A DNA stretch of 64,000 nt, taken from NCBI RefSeq assembly GCF_000684975.1, contig NZ_BAXZ01000029.1:27928-91927 (forward strand). Direction: 5' to 3'. The translations under genes and the position numbers were made by a program. The stretch comes from Paraburkholderia acidipaludis NBRC 101816. Its GTDB lineage: Bacteria; Pseudomonadota; Gammaproteobacteria; Burkholderiales; Burkholderiaceae. Position 1 is the stretch's first letter; each line of letters opens with the position of its first letter. Below the pieces are notes generated by a model. The model was not told the DNA's origin. It did no database searches and saw nothing but the letters and a program-made list of their open reading frames with translations. Positions 54,411 through 62,871 of this stretch are shown here, piece after piece.

Positions 54411-55640
54411 TCAATTGAAGCTGTCGTGCATCGAGATCGCGATCCCGTACACGAAAAACACGGCAATCCAGACGCCGAGCACCGACACCGCGCCGGTGCC
54501 CAGGCGCGCCACGGTGCGGTCCGCGCGATACACGCCCTGCGTGCGCCCCGCGCGGTACAGCAGCGTGAGATAGAAGCCGCCCACGAGGCCGCCTATGCCG
54601 GCGAGCGTCGCGAAGAACAGCGCCGTGGAGGGCCAGTCGGCATGGACCGTGTAGGTCTGGATCGTGTAGCCGAGCGGCCTCAGGTAGTGCACGCGAATGA
54701 CTTCGCGCCACACCGCGAGCACGCCGAGCAGCGCGAAGCCGCACAGCGCGGGCTGATAGCCGTGCGTATCTTTGCCAAGCTGCCGCATCCAGAGCGCCAT
54801 GGTGGCCAGCGCGCCGACGATGAGCCAGCCGACCGGATGCAGCGCAAGACCGGAACCCTTGGGGAAATCGAACTGCCAGGCGAGCATGGGCACGAGCGCG
54901 ATCGCGTAACCCCACTGCGCGAGGCGCTGGCCCAGATTACTCACGAACGCGCGGTAGGCAGGCTCGCGGTCCTCGCGCCCGGAGAAATAGTGCGCATAAG
55001 CGAGCAGGAAAACGCCCACGGCCGGCACGGAGAGGCTCATGATGAACACGTAGCGCGGCCACTGGATCGCATGCAGCGCGGCGCCGCGCGTGTCGACCAT
55101 GCCGCCCGGCGCATACCAGTTCATCCATTGCCCGGGCAGCAGCGCCTGATACGAAAGCGCGTGCATGATCAGCCCGTCCAGGCAGAAGAGCCCGAACGCG
55201 ATCCACGCATAGACGCCGATGTGCCGCTTCGCGCCTTCGTGATTGGCATGGTAGAAGGCGAACCAGCAGCAGTAGGCCACGATCAGCGTGAAAATGAAGG
55301 CGATGGCCCAGCGCCCCGACAGCACATTCGAGGTGTACCACTGCGGGTCGTAAATGACCTGGGTGAAGAGCAGCGGCGCGACGCCCAGCACGATCAGCAG
55401 CGACACGGCGACCTTGGCCACCTTCGTCATCGCCATCGAAAGGCGTTCCCAGTACACGCCGGCCTCACCGGCGGCGCGCCGGTGGAACGCGAAGATCGCG
55501 AGCCCCGAAGCGCCCATGGCCAGGTGCACGAAGGCAATGTGCGCCACCCACGTGAGCACCATCAGGATCTGAAACACCACGGGCTGCGCGGGCAACCCGG
55601 CGGGGTCGCGCATCGTGTTCATCACGGCACCAATATCCAT
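54411..55640 (-). CDS. Cytochrome-bd-like oxidase, second membrane subunit
   Basis: This 409-residue integral membrane protein has about nine to ten helices, including ILMVLTWVAHIAFVHLAMGA and RWAIAFIFTLIVAYCCWFAF. It sits directly between the CydA-like subunit (two bases before its start) and the diheme cytochrome c. It is not a normal CydB in sequence and looks like the partner subunit of the cytochrome-c-fused bd-family (OR-C type) complexes. Start ATG 55640 (MDIGAVMNTMR). Function inferred from context. Confidence 0.72.
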   Translation of the reverse strand: MDIGAVMNTMRDPAGLPAQPVVFQILMVLTWVAHIAFVHLAMGASGLAIFAFHRRAAGEAGVYWERLSMAMTKVAKVAVSLLIVLGVAPLLFTQVIYDPQWYTSNVLSGRWAIAFIFTLIVAYCCWFAFYHANHEGAKRHIGVYAWIAFGLFCLDGLIMHALSYQALLPGQWMNWYAPGGMVDTRGAALHAIQWPRYVFIMSLSVPAVGVFLLAYAHYFSGREDREPAYRAFVSNLGQRLAQWGYAIALVPMLAWQFDFPKGSGLALHPVGWLIVGALATMALWMRQLGKDTHGYQPALCGFALLGVLAVWREVIRVHYLRPLGYTIQTYTVHADWPSTALFFATLAGIGGLVGGFYLTLLYRAGRTQGVYRADRTVARLGTGAVSVLGVWIAVFFVYGIAISMHDSFN

Positions 55641-55642
55641 GG

Positions 55643-57139
55643 CTAGTTCCTCGACGGCGTCGCTTGCCCCGCCGCCTGTTGTTCCTGTTCCGCAACCAGC
55701 GCGGGAGCGCTCGTGCTGCCGCTTTTGCCGTCATTCGCGGCAGCCACGGCACGTTGTTCCGCCGCCTGCTGTTGCGCGATCAACCGATCGACGTTCTTGC
55801 CGCTATCCACGGCGGCGAGGTAGTGCGCAATGGCGCGAATCTCGTCGTCGGGCAGGTCGATGCGCGGCATATAAGGCTGCGTGCCGTATTTCAGCGGGCC
55901 GCGCAGGAAGGCCGCGATCATGTCCTCGTCGGTGGCCATGTGCAGCTTGCCGGGCAAGTTGCGCAGCGGGCCGCCCGGTTCGAGCGAATGGCAGTTCGCG
56001 CAAGCCACCTTGGTCAGCAGGCGGCCCACTTCGAGCTCGTTGGCGTCGGTGACGGTTCTCAGGCGATCCGGCACGAACGGATGCAGTTGGAGCAGGCCGT
56101 GTTCGGCAATGCGCTCGACCTCCGAGTGGATGCCCTTGCCGGGCACGTCGCGCGCGATCACCTGATTGCCGTAGATGTACTGCCCCGCCACGTAGGGCTT
56201 GCGCATCGACTCGCGCATGCGCTCTTCGGGCCACACCCCCACCACGGCGATGAACAGGAACAGCGAAATCGCGAGCGAGGTGTAGACGTGCTGCGGAAAC
56301 GCCCAGGCGAACACGAGCCAGAGCGTCGCCACGGCAAACACCGCGACCATGCCCTTCGCGTAGACGGGCAGCAGATGCGTGTCGAGCATCACGAGCGCGT
56401 TGTGCGGCAGCGTGCGCAGGTAGTAGAAGAACATCACGACAGCCACGGCGCCGCCGACGAGTCCAACCGGCGCGATCATGCGCACGACGCTGCGGCGCAG
56501 CGCGGGGTCGCTCACGCGGCTGGCCACCAGCAGGCCGACCAGCGCCGCCATCACGATCATGCCGCCCGTGCGGGTGCCGAGCTGGGCGAAGAAGTTGACG
56601 TTGTAGAACGCCTCGCTCGTGGAGCCGGTCTGATACCAGCTGTCGTGGCCCGGCCACATCATGAACGAGAGCACGCCGACGATCAGCAGCATGGTCGCCC
56701 ATGAAGCAAGCGCAAACGACCACGTCAGCTTCAGGTGGGTGCGCGCATCGATCTTGCCGATCAGGTAGACGAGCGCGTAGACGCCGATGACTTCGACCGT
56801 GAAGTAGACCCACTCGCTCGCCCAGACCCAGACGAAGTTGTGGATCAGCCCGCTCACGCCGCGCGGACTCGCCACGGTGATCGCATACCAGATCCCCGGG
56901 CCCGTGATCGAGCCGATGATGTACGAGAACACGAGCAGGAACATGCCGTAGCGCTTGATGAACTCCATCAGCTGCGGCTTGTTCTCGCGGTAGGCCCGCG
57001 TTTCGAGCAGCGCGAACAGGAACGAAGCGCCGACCGATGTATGGGACGCCACGACGTGTATCACGCCGATGATCCCCATGACCCAGGCCGTACCGATGCC
57101 CGGAACGTAGAACGTCGGGTACATGCCGAGCATGTCCAT
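55643..57139 (-). CDS. Cytochrome-bd-like oxidase subunit I with fused cytochrome c domain
   Basis: This 498-residue protein has about nine membrane helices, including VIHVVASHTSVGASFLFALL, YGMFLLVFSYIIGSITGPGI and FVWVWASEWVYFTVEVIGVY. The His and Glu pattern is similar to CydA haem sites. A C-terminal soluble cytochrome c domain carries CANCHSLEPGGPLRNLPGKL and a Met-containing PYMPRIDLPDDEIRAIAHYL. There is no clear quinol-binding Q-loop, suggesting that cytochrome c rather than quinol is the electron donor. A GGGGGAG site precedes ATG 57139. First gene of the three-gene minus-strand operon. Confidence 0.75.
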   Translation of the reverse strand: MDMLGMYPTFYVPGIGTAWVMGIIGVIHVVASHTSVGASFLFALLETRAYRENKPQLMEFIKRYGMFLLVFSYIIGSITGPGIWYAITVASPRGVSGLIHNFVWVWASEWVYFTVEVIGVYALVYLIGKIDARTHLKLTWSFALASWATMLLIVGVLSFMMWPGHDSWYQTGSTSEAFYNVNFFAQLGTRTGGMIVMAALVGLLVASRVSDPALRRSVVRMIAPVGLVGGAVAVVMFFYYLRTLPHNALVMLDTHLLPVYAKGMVAVFAVATLWLVFAWAFPQHVYTSLAISLFLFIAVVGVWPEERMRESMRKPYVAGQYIYGNQVIARDVPGKGIHSEVERIAEHGLLQLHPFVPDRLRTVTDANELEVGRLLTKVACANCHSLEPGGPLRNLPGKLHMATDEDMIAAFLRGPLKYGTQPYMPRIDLPDDEIRAIAHYLAAVDSGKNVDRLIAQQQAAEQRAVAAANDGKSGSTSAPALVAEQEQQAAGQATPSRN

Positions 57140-57548
57140 ACGTCTCCCCCTTCTTCTGTAGATCCAGTCCGGATGAGCGGACGCGCCGCGCCCTTTGTGC
57201 ACCCGCTATGCACCCCTGGCTTCCGGATCAATGACGACGCCTGAAATTCAGGGAGGGCCATGCTAGCAAAAGGTCCGCATGGCTAACGCTGCGTAGCGGT
57301 TATGTTTGGAATCATGTGTGGAATGGCGCAGACCGAAGATCCACGCGCCTCTGCGGCCCAGGCGGCCATGTGGGCAGGGCCGCCCGGCAGGCGCATTTCT
57401 TTCATTTTTATTGCGATCGCCACCCGGGCGCCGCCCGCGTGGCTGACCACGAAACGCCGCGCATGCCACCTGTTTTCCGTGCCTTTTTCGCATCAGTTGC
57501 GGCCCGGACAATTGACGCGGCAAACCACGGCGCATTAACCTTGCGCGC

Positions 57549-57740
57549 TGATGGTTCCCGGCGACGGGATCAAAAGGGAACGCAGTAAAGGCGCGCCTCA
57601 AAAACACACGCGCCTCGAGACTGCGGCTGCCCCCGCAACTGTGAGCGGCGAGTCCATGCCCACGCGAGCCACTGGGAAACCGGGAAGGCCGGCACCGGAC
57701 GTCGACCCGCGAGCCAGGAGACCTGCCATCAACCGAGGTC
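57549..57740 (+). ncRNA. Cobalamin (AdoCbl-type) riboswitch
   Basis: The core elements appear in order. An opening P1/P2 region begins near 57549 and a GGGAAC element at 57576-57581. The conserved GACTGCGGCTGCCCCCGCAA stretch around 57620 is followed by CCACTGGGAAACCGGGAAGG. The B12 box GCCAGGAGACCTGCC lies at 57713-57727. It precedes a BtuB-like TonB receptor, a classic target. When cobalamin binds, expression of the receptor should fall. Confidence 0.93.
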
Positions 57741-57832
57741 CATGCAGCCGCAACGGGCGGGGTGTCCCGAAGCGCCAGCGACGCTACGCGCGGCCGCCCG
57801 CTGCAGGGACAGCCCTGACCTCAGCCCCGCAC

Positions 57833-59791
57833 ATGAAACTAAAACAATTCATTCTCACGTCGGCCGTGACGGCCTGCGCGTGGCAGCACGCCCATGCCGC
57901 CGACGACGCGACGCTCGCACAACAGAACCAGACAGGCCCGACCGACCAGACTGAGCAGGCGCAGGGCGAAACCGCGCTGCCGAACATTCTCGTCGTCGGC
58001 GACACGCAGCATTTGCCGCAATCGTTCGACCAGCGCTACGCGAGCACCCAGGTCCTCACGCGCGAAGACCTCGATCGTCTTGCCCCGCAGGATCCCAGCA
58101 TCACCCAGGCGCTTGCCACGCTGCCCGGCGTGACGGTGTCGCAAAACGGCGGCCCGGGCTCGGCGGCTTCGGTCAGCATTCGCGGCTCCTCGGCCCAGCA
58201 GGTGGCCGTCTTCATCGACGGCATACGCATTGGCTCCGCCACGACGGGCGAGGCCGAATGGGCCGATCTGCCGACCGAGGCGTTCGATCGCGTCGAAGTG
58301 ATTTCCGGGCCGGCCGCCGCCTCGTTCGGCGCCGATGCGGTGGGCGGCGTCGTGCAGCTCTTCACGCGCCACGCGTCGAACCTGCCGAACCAGACCACGG
58401 TTTCGTTCGGCGGCGGCTCGAACAAGACCTTCGACACGCAGGTCCGCACCTCGGGCACGGTCCCCTCCACCGGGCCGCTGGCCGCGCTGGGCGGGCTCAC
58501 GTATTCGCTGGGGCTGCACGACTACAACACCGCGGGCATCGACGCGACCCAGCCGTGGGCCTACGGCCACGAAGACGGGCGCAATCCGTATCACGCCCAG
58601 GACGTGGATGCGCGCCTCGGCTATGCGCGCGACAACTGGTCGATCTCGACCTTCATGCTCTATCACCGCTCCGACCTGTCCTACGACAACGCGGGCGGCG
58701 ACGACCGGCAGCTCGATCATCAGCTGACCACGGGCGTCGCGTTCCACTGGGACATCACGCCGACCACCCAGTTCGACCAGTCGGTGGGCTATGCGACCGA
58801 TCGTCAGTTCGTCTACGCGAATGATCCGACGATCCCCACCGACGAAATCGACTCCACGCGCTTTAGCACGTCCACGTCGCTCACCCACCAGGAAACGGGC
58901 CACAGACTGTTCGGACTGCCGCTCACCGGCGAAACCAAGCTCGCCTACGATTTCACGCGCGAGCAGGCCTTCCTGCCCGTGGATATCCCGACCGGCGTGC
59001 CCACCCGCGACGATTCGGCCGTCTCGCTGCACCAGTCCGCCACGCTCGGCCCCTGGACGCTGTTCCTCGCGGGGCGCCACGAGATCGTGGAAGGCCAGAC
59101 CGTGAACACGGGCAACGTTTCGCTGGCGTGGGAGATCACGCCGGTCTACACGGCGCGCGTGTCTTACGGCAACGCTTTCCGCCTGCCGACGTTCAACGAC
59201 CTCTACTACCCGCAGTACGGCAACCCCGACCTGCAGCCGGAACGCAGCGACAGCGTCGAAGCCGCGCTCGACGCCAACACATCGTTCGGCACCTTCACGG
59301 CCGCCATCTACGACACGCGCTACCACGACCTGATCGCGTACAGTTCGGAGACCTTCATACCGTTCAACGTCGGCCGTGCGCATATTCAGGGCATCGATCT
59401 CTCGTACAAGGGCACGCTCGGCAAGTCCACGCCGGTGAGCCTGACCGTCGGCCTCCTCAATCCCGAAGACGTCACCGACAACGCCTGGCTGAACCGCCGC
59501 CCGCGGCAGACGGTCAACCTGAGCGTCGATCACACGTGGGACGAGTTCCACCTCCACGCGCTCAGCACGGGCATTTCGATTCTGTACAACGGCTCGACCT
59601 TCGACGATCAGGAGAACACGATTTATCTGCCATCCTGGACGACGGTCAGCCTGCGCGCCGCTTACCAGATCAACCCGCACCTCGTCCTGTCCGCGTCGCT
59701 CGCGAATCTGTTCAACCGGCAGTACATGACGGCGTATGGGTACAACAGTCTCGGGCGGACGGCGTTCGGGAAGATCGCGTATACGTTCTGA
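57833..59791 (+). CDS. btuB: TonB-dependent vitamin B12 receptor (BtuB-like)
   Basis: This 652-residue outer-membrane receptor has a signal peptide MKLKQFILTSAVTACAWQHA ending AHA-A. A TonB-box-like NILVVGDTQ, plug domain (ITQALATLPGVTVSQNGGPG, SVSIRGSSAQQVAVFIDGIR, DRVEVISGPAAASFGADAVG) and barrel follow. The barrel ends NLFNRQYMTAYGYNSLGRTA then FGKIAYTF with C-terminal Phe. The cobalamin riboswitch upstream supports B12 or a corrinoid as substrate. ATG 57833 is chosen by the signal peptide. Confidence 0.92.
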   Translation: MKLKQFILTSAVTACAWQHAHAADDATLAQQNQTGPTDQTEQAQGETALPNILVVGDTQHLPQSFDQRYASTQVLTREDLDRLAPQDPSITQALATLPGVTVSQNGGPGSAASVSIRGSSAQQVAVFIDGIRIGSATTGEAEWADLPTEAFDRVEVISGPAAASFGADAVGGVVQLFTRHASNLPNQTTVSFGGGSNKTFDTQVRTSGTVPSTGPLAALGGLTYSLGLHDYNTAGIDATQPWAYGHEDGRNPYHAQDVDARLGYARDNWSISTFMLYHRSDLSYDNAGGDDRQLDHQLTTGVAFHWDITPTTQFDQSVGYATDRQFVYANDPTIPTDEIDSTRFSTSTSLTHQETGHRLFGLPLTGETKLAYDFTREQAFLPVDIPTGVPTRDDSAVSLHQSATLGPWTLFLAGRHEIVEGQTVNTGNVSLAWEITPVYTARVSYGNAFRLPTFNDLYYPQYGNPDLQPERSDSVEAALDANTSFGTFTAAIYDTRYHDLIAYSSETFIPFNVGRAHIQGIDLSYKGTLGKSTPVSLTVGLLNPEDVTDNAWLNRRPRQTVNLSVDHTWDEFHLHALSTGISILYNGSTFDDQENTIYLPSWTTVSLRAAYQINPHLVLSASLANLFNRQYMTAYGYNSLGRTAFGKIAYTF

Positions 59792-59849
59792 TGTCCTGAT
59801 GTTTTGATGACAGCGGACCGCCGCGCGGCCTCGCAGGGCGTTCGAACGC

Positions 59850-60644
59850 TCACGAGGCCCCGCAGGTTCCAGCCCTCACCGCCTGCAAGACCTGATCGCG
59901 CCCGTTCTGCACAAGCGCGACAAAATGCAGATGTGCACGGTCCCATTGAGGCGACACGGTGATATCGCGCCGCACGACGCCGCCCTGCGCACCCACGGCA
60001 ACGGGTCCCACCCACAGCCGCACGACACCGTCGTGCGAAAGCGTCGTGCCGCCGTTTTCGCCTCGCAGCACGTGCGAGACGAGCCCGTCTTCCGTGACGG
60101 CGAAGTAAAGCTGCACACCGTCCGCCGGCAGCGCGCGGGCATCGCGCGGCGTGACGCTCGCCTCTAGCTCGACGGTGTTATCCGGATCGGAACGCGTAGT
60201 GAGCGCCATCTCGACAGGTGCCGGCGTGCTGTTGATCTGGCGGATCGCGTCGGGGAACGTGCCATGCCACGAGCGGATCTCCTCGCCGTTCGCGAAAAAC
60301 TCCGGCGTATAGACGAAGGTGCCGTGGCCGGCGGCCACGAGTTCGCTCTGGCGGGCGTCGAAGACCTTCTGCGCCATCACGTCCTGCCAGCCCAGGCTGT
60401 CCCAGTACGTCACGTGCAAGCCGAGCGGAATCACGGTCGACCCCGGACCGGCTTCGCGCGAGAGCAGGCTCAACTCGCGATCGGCAGGCGGGCAACTCGA
60501 ACACCCTTCGCTCGTATAGAGTTCGACCACCGCGGCGGTGCCGGGCCCGCTCGTCGCGTGGCAGGCATCCGAGGCGTATAACGCGTTCGACGCCAGCAAG
60601 GCGAGCATCAACAGGAAACCACCGGGCAGACCAACGAGGCGCAT
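59850..60644 (-). CDS. DUF1223 thioredoxin-fold secreted protein
   Basis: This 264-residue protein starts at ATG 60644, preceded by GGAGG. A signal peptide (MRLVGLPGGFLLMLALLASN, cleaved near YASDA) is followed by the DUF1223 domain. Its start VVELYTSEGCSSCPPADREL contains a CxxC thioredoxin-like motif, then YWDSLGWQDVMAQ and YTPEFFANGEE. Proposed family role is periplasmic thiol-redox. A promoter motif identical in form to that of the bufferin operon lies about 80 bases upstream, hinting at SigF control. Confidence 0.88.
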   Translation of the reverse strand: MRLVGLPGGFLLMLALLASNALYASDACHATSGPGTAAVVELYTSEGCSSCPPADRELSLLSREAGPGSTVIPLGLHVTYWDSLGWQDVMAQKVFDARQSELVAAGHGTFVYTPEFFANGEEIRSWHGTFPDAIRQINSTPAPVEMALTTRSDPDNTVELEASVTPRDARALPADGVQLYFAVTEDGLVSHVLRGENGGTTLSHDGVVRLWVGPVAVGAQGGVVRRDITVSPQWDRAHLHFVALVQNGRDQVLQAVRAGTCGAS

Positions 60645-60730
60645 GATGTTCCTCCACAGCGACACGCCCGCGCGAGCGCACGGGTCGGCGGGTCTGGGAA
60701 AGCGGCACGAATCGCCCGGACCCTGCTGTT

Positions 60731-60759
60731 AATTCGGCTGGGAGTTCGGTGGGGTTACA
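60731..60759 (-). promoter_or_regulatory. ECF-sigma promoter candidate for the DUF1223 gene
   Basis: On the minus strand TGTAACC (60759-60753) is followed after 16 bases by CGAATT (60736-60731). The layout and distance to the start codon (about 90 bases) match the bufA promoter candidate. Confidence 0.6.
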
Positions 60760-60784
60760 GCGGATCGGGAATTTTCGCGAGCGG

Positions 60785-60810
60785 GCCGGGCGGCACGGAT
60801 GCCGCCCGGC
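60785..60810. terminator. GC hairpin after the acyl-CoA dehydrogenase gene
   Basis: A perfect 11-bp stem (60785-60795 with 60800-60810) with a 4-base loop lies 45 bases beyond the gene's stop on the minus strand. No T run follows, so it may be a Rho-assisted end or transcript-stabilising structure. Confidence 0.5.
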
Positions 60811-60825
60811 AACCCGCCGGCTGAT

Positions 60826-60865
60826 CAAAACTGCGCAAAACCGCGCAGAACTGCTCAGAACTGGT
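60826..60865. repeat. Four tandem copies of the 10-bp unit CARAACYGCG
   Basis: Units CAAAACTGCG, CAAAACCGCG, CAGAACTGCT and CAGAACTGGT run in tandem. The last two cover the 3' end and stop codon of the acyl-CoA dehydrogenase gene. The same unit occurs at 8603-8632. Confidence 0.8.
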
Positions 60866-62645
60866 CTTCCGCCAGCGCGAGCACGCCTTGCGCGCCGCGC
60901 GCGCTGAGCGCGGACGTTTCGAAACCGCTCGCGAGCGGCAGCACATGCTCCGCGTAGAACTGCGCAATGGCGATCTTCGCGTCATGGAACGACGGATCGT
61001 TCGAGCGGTTGCGTTGCGCAGCCAGCAGCGCGCGCGCCATCTGCCAGCCGCACAGCACGACGCCCGCCAGCTTCAGATACGGCACGCTGCCCGCGAACAC
61101 CGCGTTCGGATCGGTCTTCGTGTTCGCCACGACGAACTCCACCACATTCGCCAGCGCCGCTGCGCCCTTCTCCAGTTGCGCGCGCATCGATGCCGCCGCC
61201 GGGCCATCCGCCTTCGCCAAGGCATCGACCGTGGCGGCGACCTCGGCCAGCAGCGCCTTCGCCACCGCGCCGCCGTCGCGCACGGTCTTGCGGCCCACGA
61301 GGTCGTTGGCCTGAATGGCCGTTGTGCCCTCATAAATCGCGAGAATGCGCGCGTCGCGATAGTACTGCGCAGCACCGGTCTCCTCGATGAAGCCCATGCC
61401 GCCATGCACCTGCACGCCAAGGCTGGCCACCTCGTTGACCATCTCCGTGCTCCAGCCCTTCACGACAGGCACGAGATACTCGTAGACCGCCTGATGCTGC
61501 GCGCGCTCGGCGGCGTCCGAATGCTGATGGGCGTGATCACTATGCGCCGCCGCCACGTATGCGAGCGAGCGGGCGCCTTCGGTCAGGGCGCGCATCGTCG
61601 CCAGCATGCGGCGCACGTCCGGGTGATGAATGATGGTTACGGCGTCCTTCGCCGATCCGTCCACCGGGCGGCTCTGCACGCGCTCCTTCGCATACGCCAC
61701 AGCCTTCTGGTACGCGCGGTCGGCCACGCCGATGCCCTGCATGCCCACGCCGAAGCGCGCCGCGTTCATCATGATGAACATGTATTCGAGGCCGCGGTTC
61801 TCCTCGCCCACCAGATAGCCCACCGCGCCGCCGTGATCGCCGTACTGCAGCACGGCAGTCGGGCTCGCCTTGATGCCCAGCTTGTGCTCGATGGACACGC
61901 AATGCACGTCGTTGCGCGCGCCGAGCGAACCATCATCGTTGACGAGGAACTTCGGCACGATGAAGAGCGAAATGCCCTTCACGCCGGCGGGCGCATTGGG
62001 CGTGCGCGCGAGCACCAGGTGGACGATGTTCTCCGCCATGTCGTGCTCGCCCCACGTGATGAAGATCTTCGTGCCGAACACCTTGTAGCTGCCGTCGCCC
62101 TGCGGTTCGGCGCGCGTGCGCACGAGCGCGAGATCGGAACCTGCCTGCGGCTCCGTGAGGTTCATCGTGCCGGTCCACTCGCCCGAGATCAGCTTCGGCA
62201 CGTAGCGCGCCTTTTGCGCTTCGGTGCCGGCCGTGAGCAGCGCCTCGATCGCGCCGTCGGTCAAGAGCGGGCACAGCGCGAACGAGAGGTTCGCCGCGTT
62301 GAGCATTTCGATGCACGGCGTCGCGATCAGCTTGGGGAGCGCCTGGCCGCCGTACTCGGACGGGTGCTGCAAACCTTGCCAGCCACCCTCGACGAACTGG
62401 CGGAACGCGCCCGCGAACCCCGGTGTCGCCGTGACTTCGCCGTCATGCCAGCTGCTGGGCGCGCGATCGCCCTCCACGTTCAGCGGCGCGAGCACTTCGC
62501 CGCACAGCTTCGCGGCTTCGTCGAGCACCGCCTGCGCCGTGTCCAGATTCGCGTCCTCGAAGCCTGGCAGTGCGGCGACGCTGTCAATCCCGGCCAGTTC
62601 TTTCAGCACGAACAGCATGTCCTTGACGGGGGCGGTGTAGCTCAT
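60855..62645 (-). CDS. Acyl-CoA dehydrogenase (DmdC/AcdB-like, long form)
   Basis: This 596-residue FAD enzyme oxidises acyl-CoA at the alpha-beta bond. It has the N-terminal helical domain, EYGGQALPKLIATPCIEML, MNLTEPQAGSDLALVRTRAE (FAD/substrate), and MMNAARFGVGMQGIGVADRA. QVHGGMGFIEETGAAQYYRD (catalytic-base region) and ARILAIYEGTTAIQANDLVG follow. A C-terminal ACDH_C extension makes it ~600 residues rather than ~380, as in DmdC-like enzymes. GGAAGG precedes ATG 62645. Substrate not predictable. Confidence 0.92.
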   Translation of the reverse strand: MSYTAPVKDMLFVLKELAGIDSVAALPGFEDANLDTAQAVLDEAAKLCGEVLAPLNVEGDRAPSSWHDGEVTATPGFAGAFRQFVEGGWQGLQHPSEYGGQALPKLIATPCIEMLNAANLSFALCPLLTDGAIEALLTAGTEAQKARYVPKLISGEWTGTMNLTEPQAGSDLALVRTRAEPQGDGSYKVFGTKIFITWGEHDMAENIVHLVLARTPNAPAGVKGISLFIVPKFLVNDDGSLGARNDVHCVSIEHKLGIKASPTAVLQYGDHGGAVGYLVGEENRGLEYMFIMMNAARFGVGMQGIGVADRAYQKAVAYAKERVQSRPVDGSAKDAVTIIHHPDVRRMLATMRALTEGARSLAYVAAAHSDHAHQHSDAAERAQHQAVYEYLVPVVKGWSTEMVNEVASLGVQVHGGMGFIEETGAAQYYRDARILAIYEGTTAIQANDLVGRKTVRDGGAVAKALLAEVAATVDALAKADGPAAASMRAQLEKGAAALANVVEFVVANTKTDPNAVFAGSVPYLKLAGVVLCGWQMARALLAAQRNRSNDPSFHDAKIAIAQFYAEHVLPLASGFETSALSARGAQGVLALAEDQF

Positions 62646-62871
62646 GATGGTCCTTCCAGTGGTGCGGTAAGAGGGGGAACGGCGGGATCTGGGGCAGATC
62701 GTAGCGCCAAAGCGGCCTGGACCGACTGTCCAAACCGGCCCACCTGGTGACAAATCTGGCCACACCGTGCCGGCTGGCGCCCGCGCAACGGCGAGGCATG
62801 ACGCCGCAAGGCGCATCATGCAGCAACGCTGCGAGGGATCCGCCCCCCCCAACGCGGGTAGGCGGGCCCCC

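Noticed and set aside
57263..57607. Short frames on both strands between the oxidase operon and btuB
   Set aside because: No motifs or ribosome sites; they overlap the start of the riboswitch region.
59827..59859. Inverted repeat between btuB and the DUF1223 gene considered as a terminator
   Set aside because: It reaches into the DUF1223 coding end and has no T run on either side; too weak to list.
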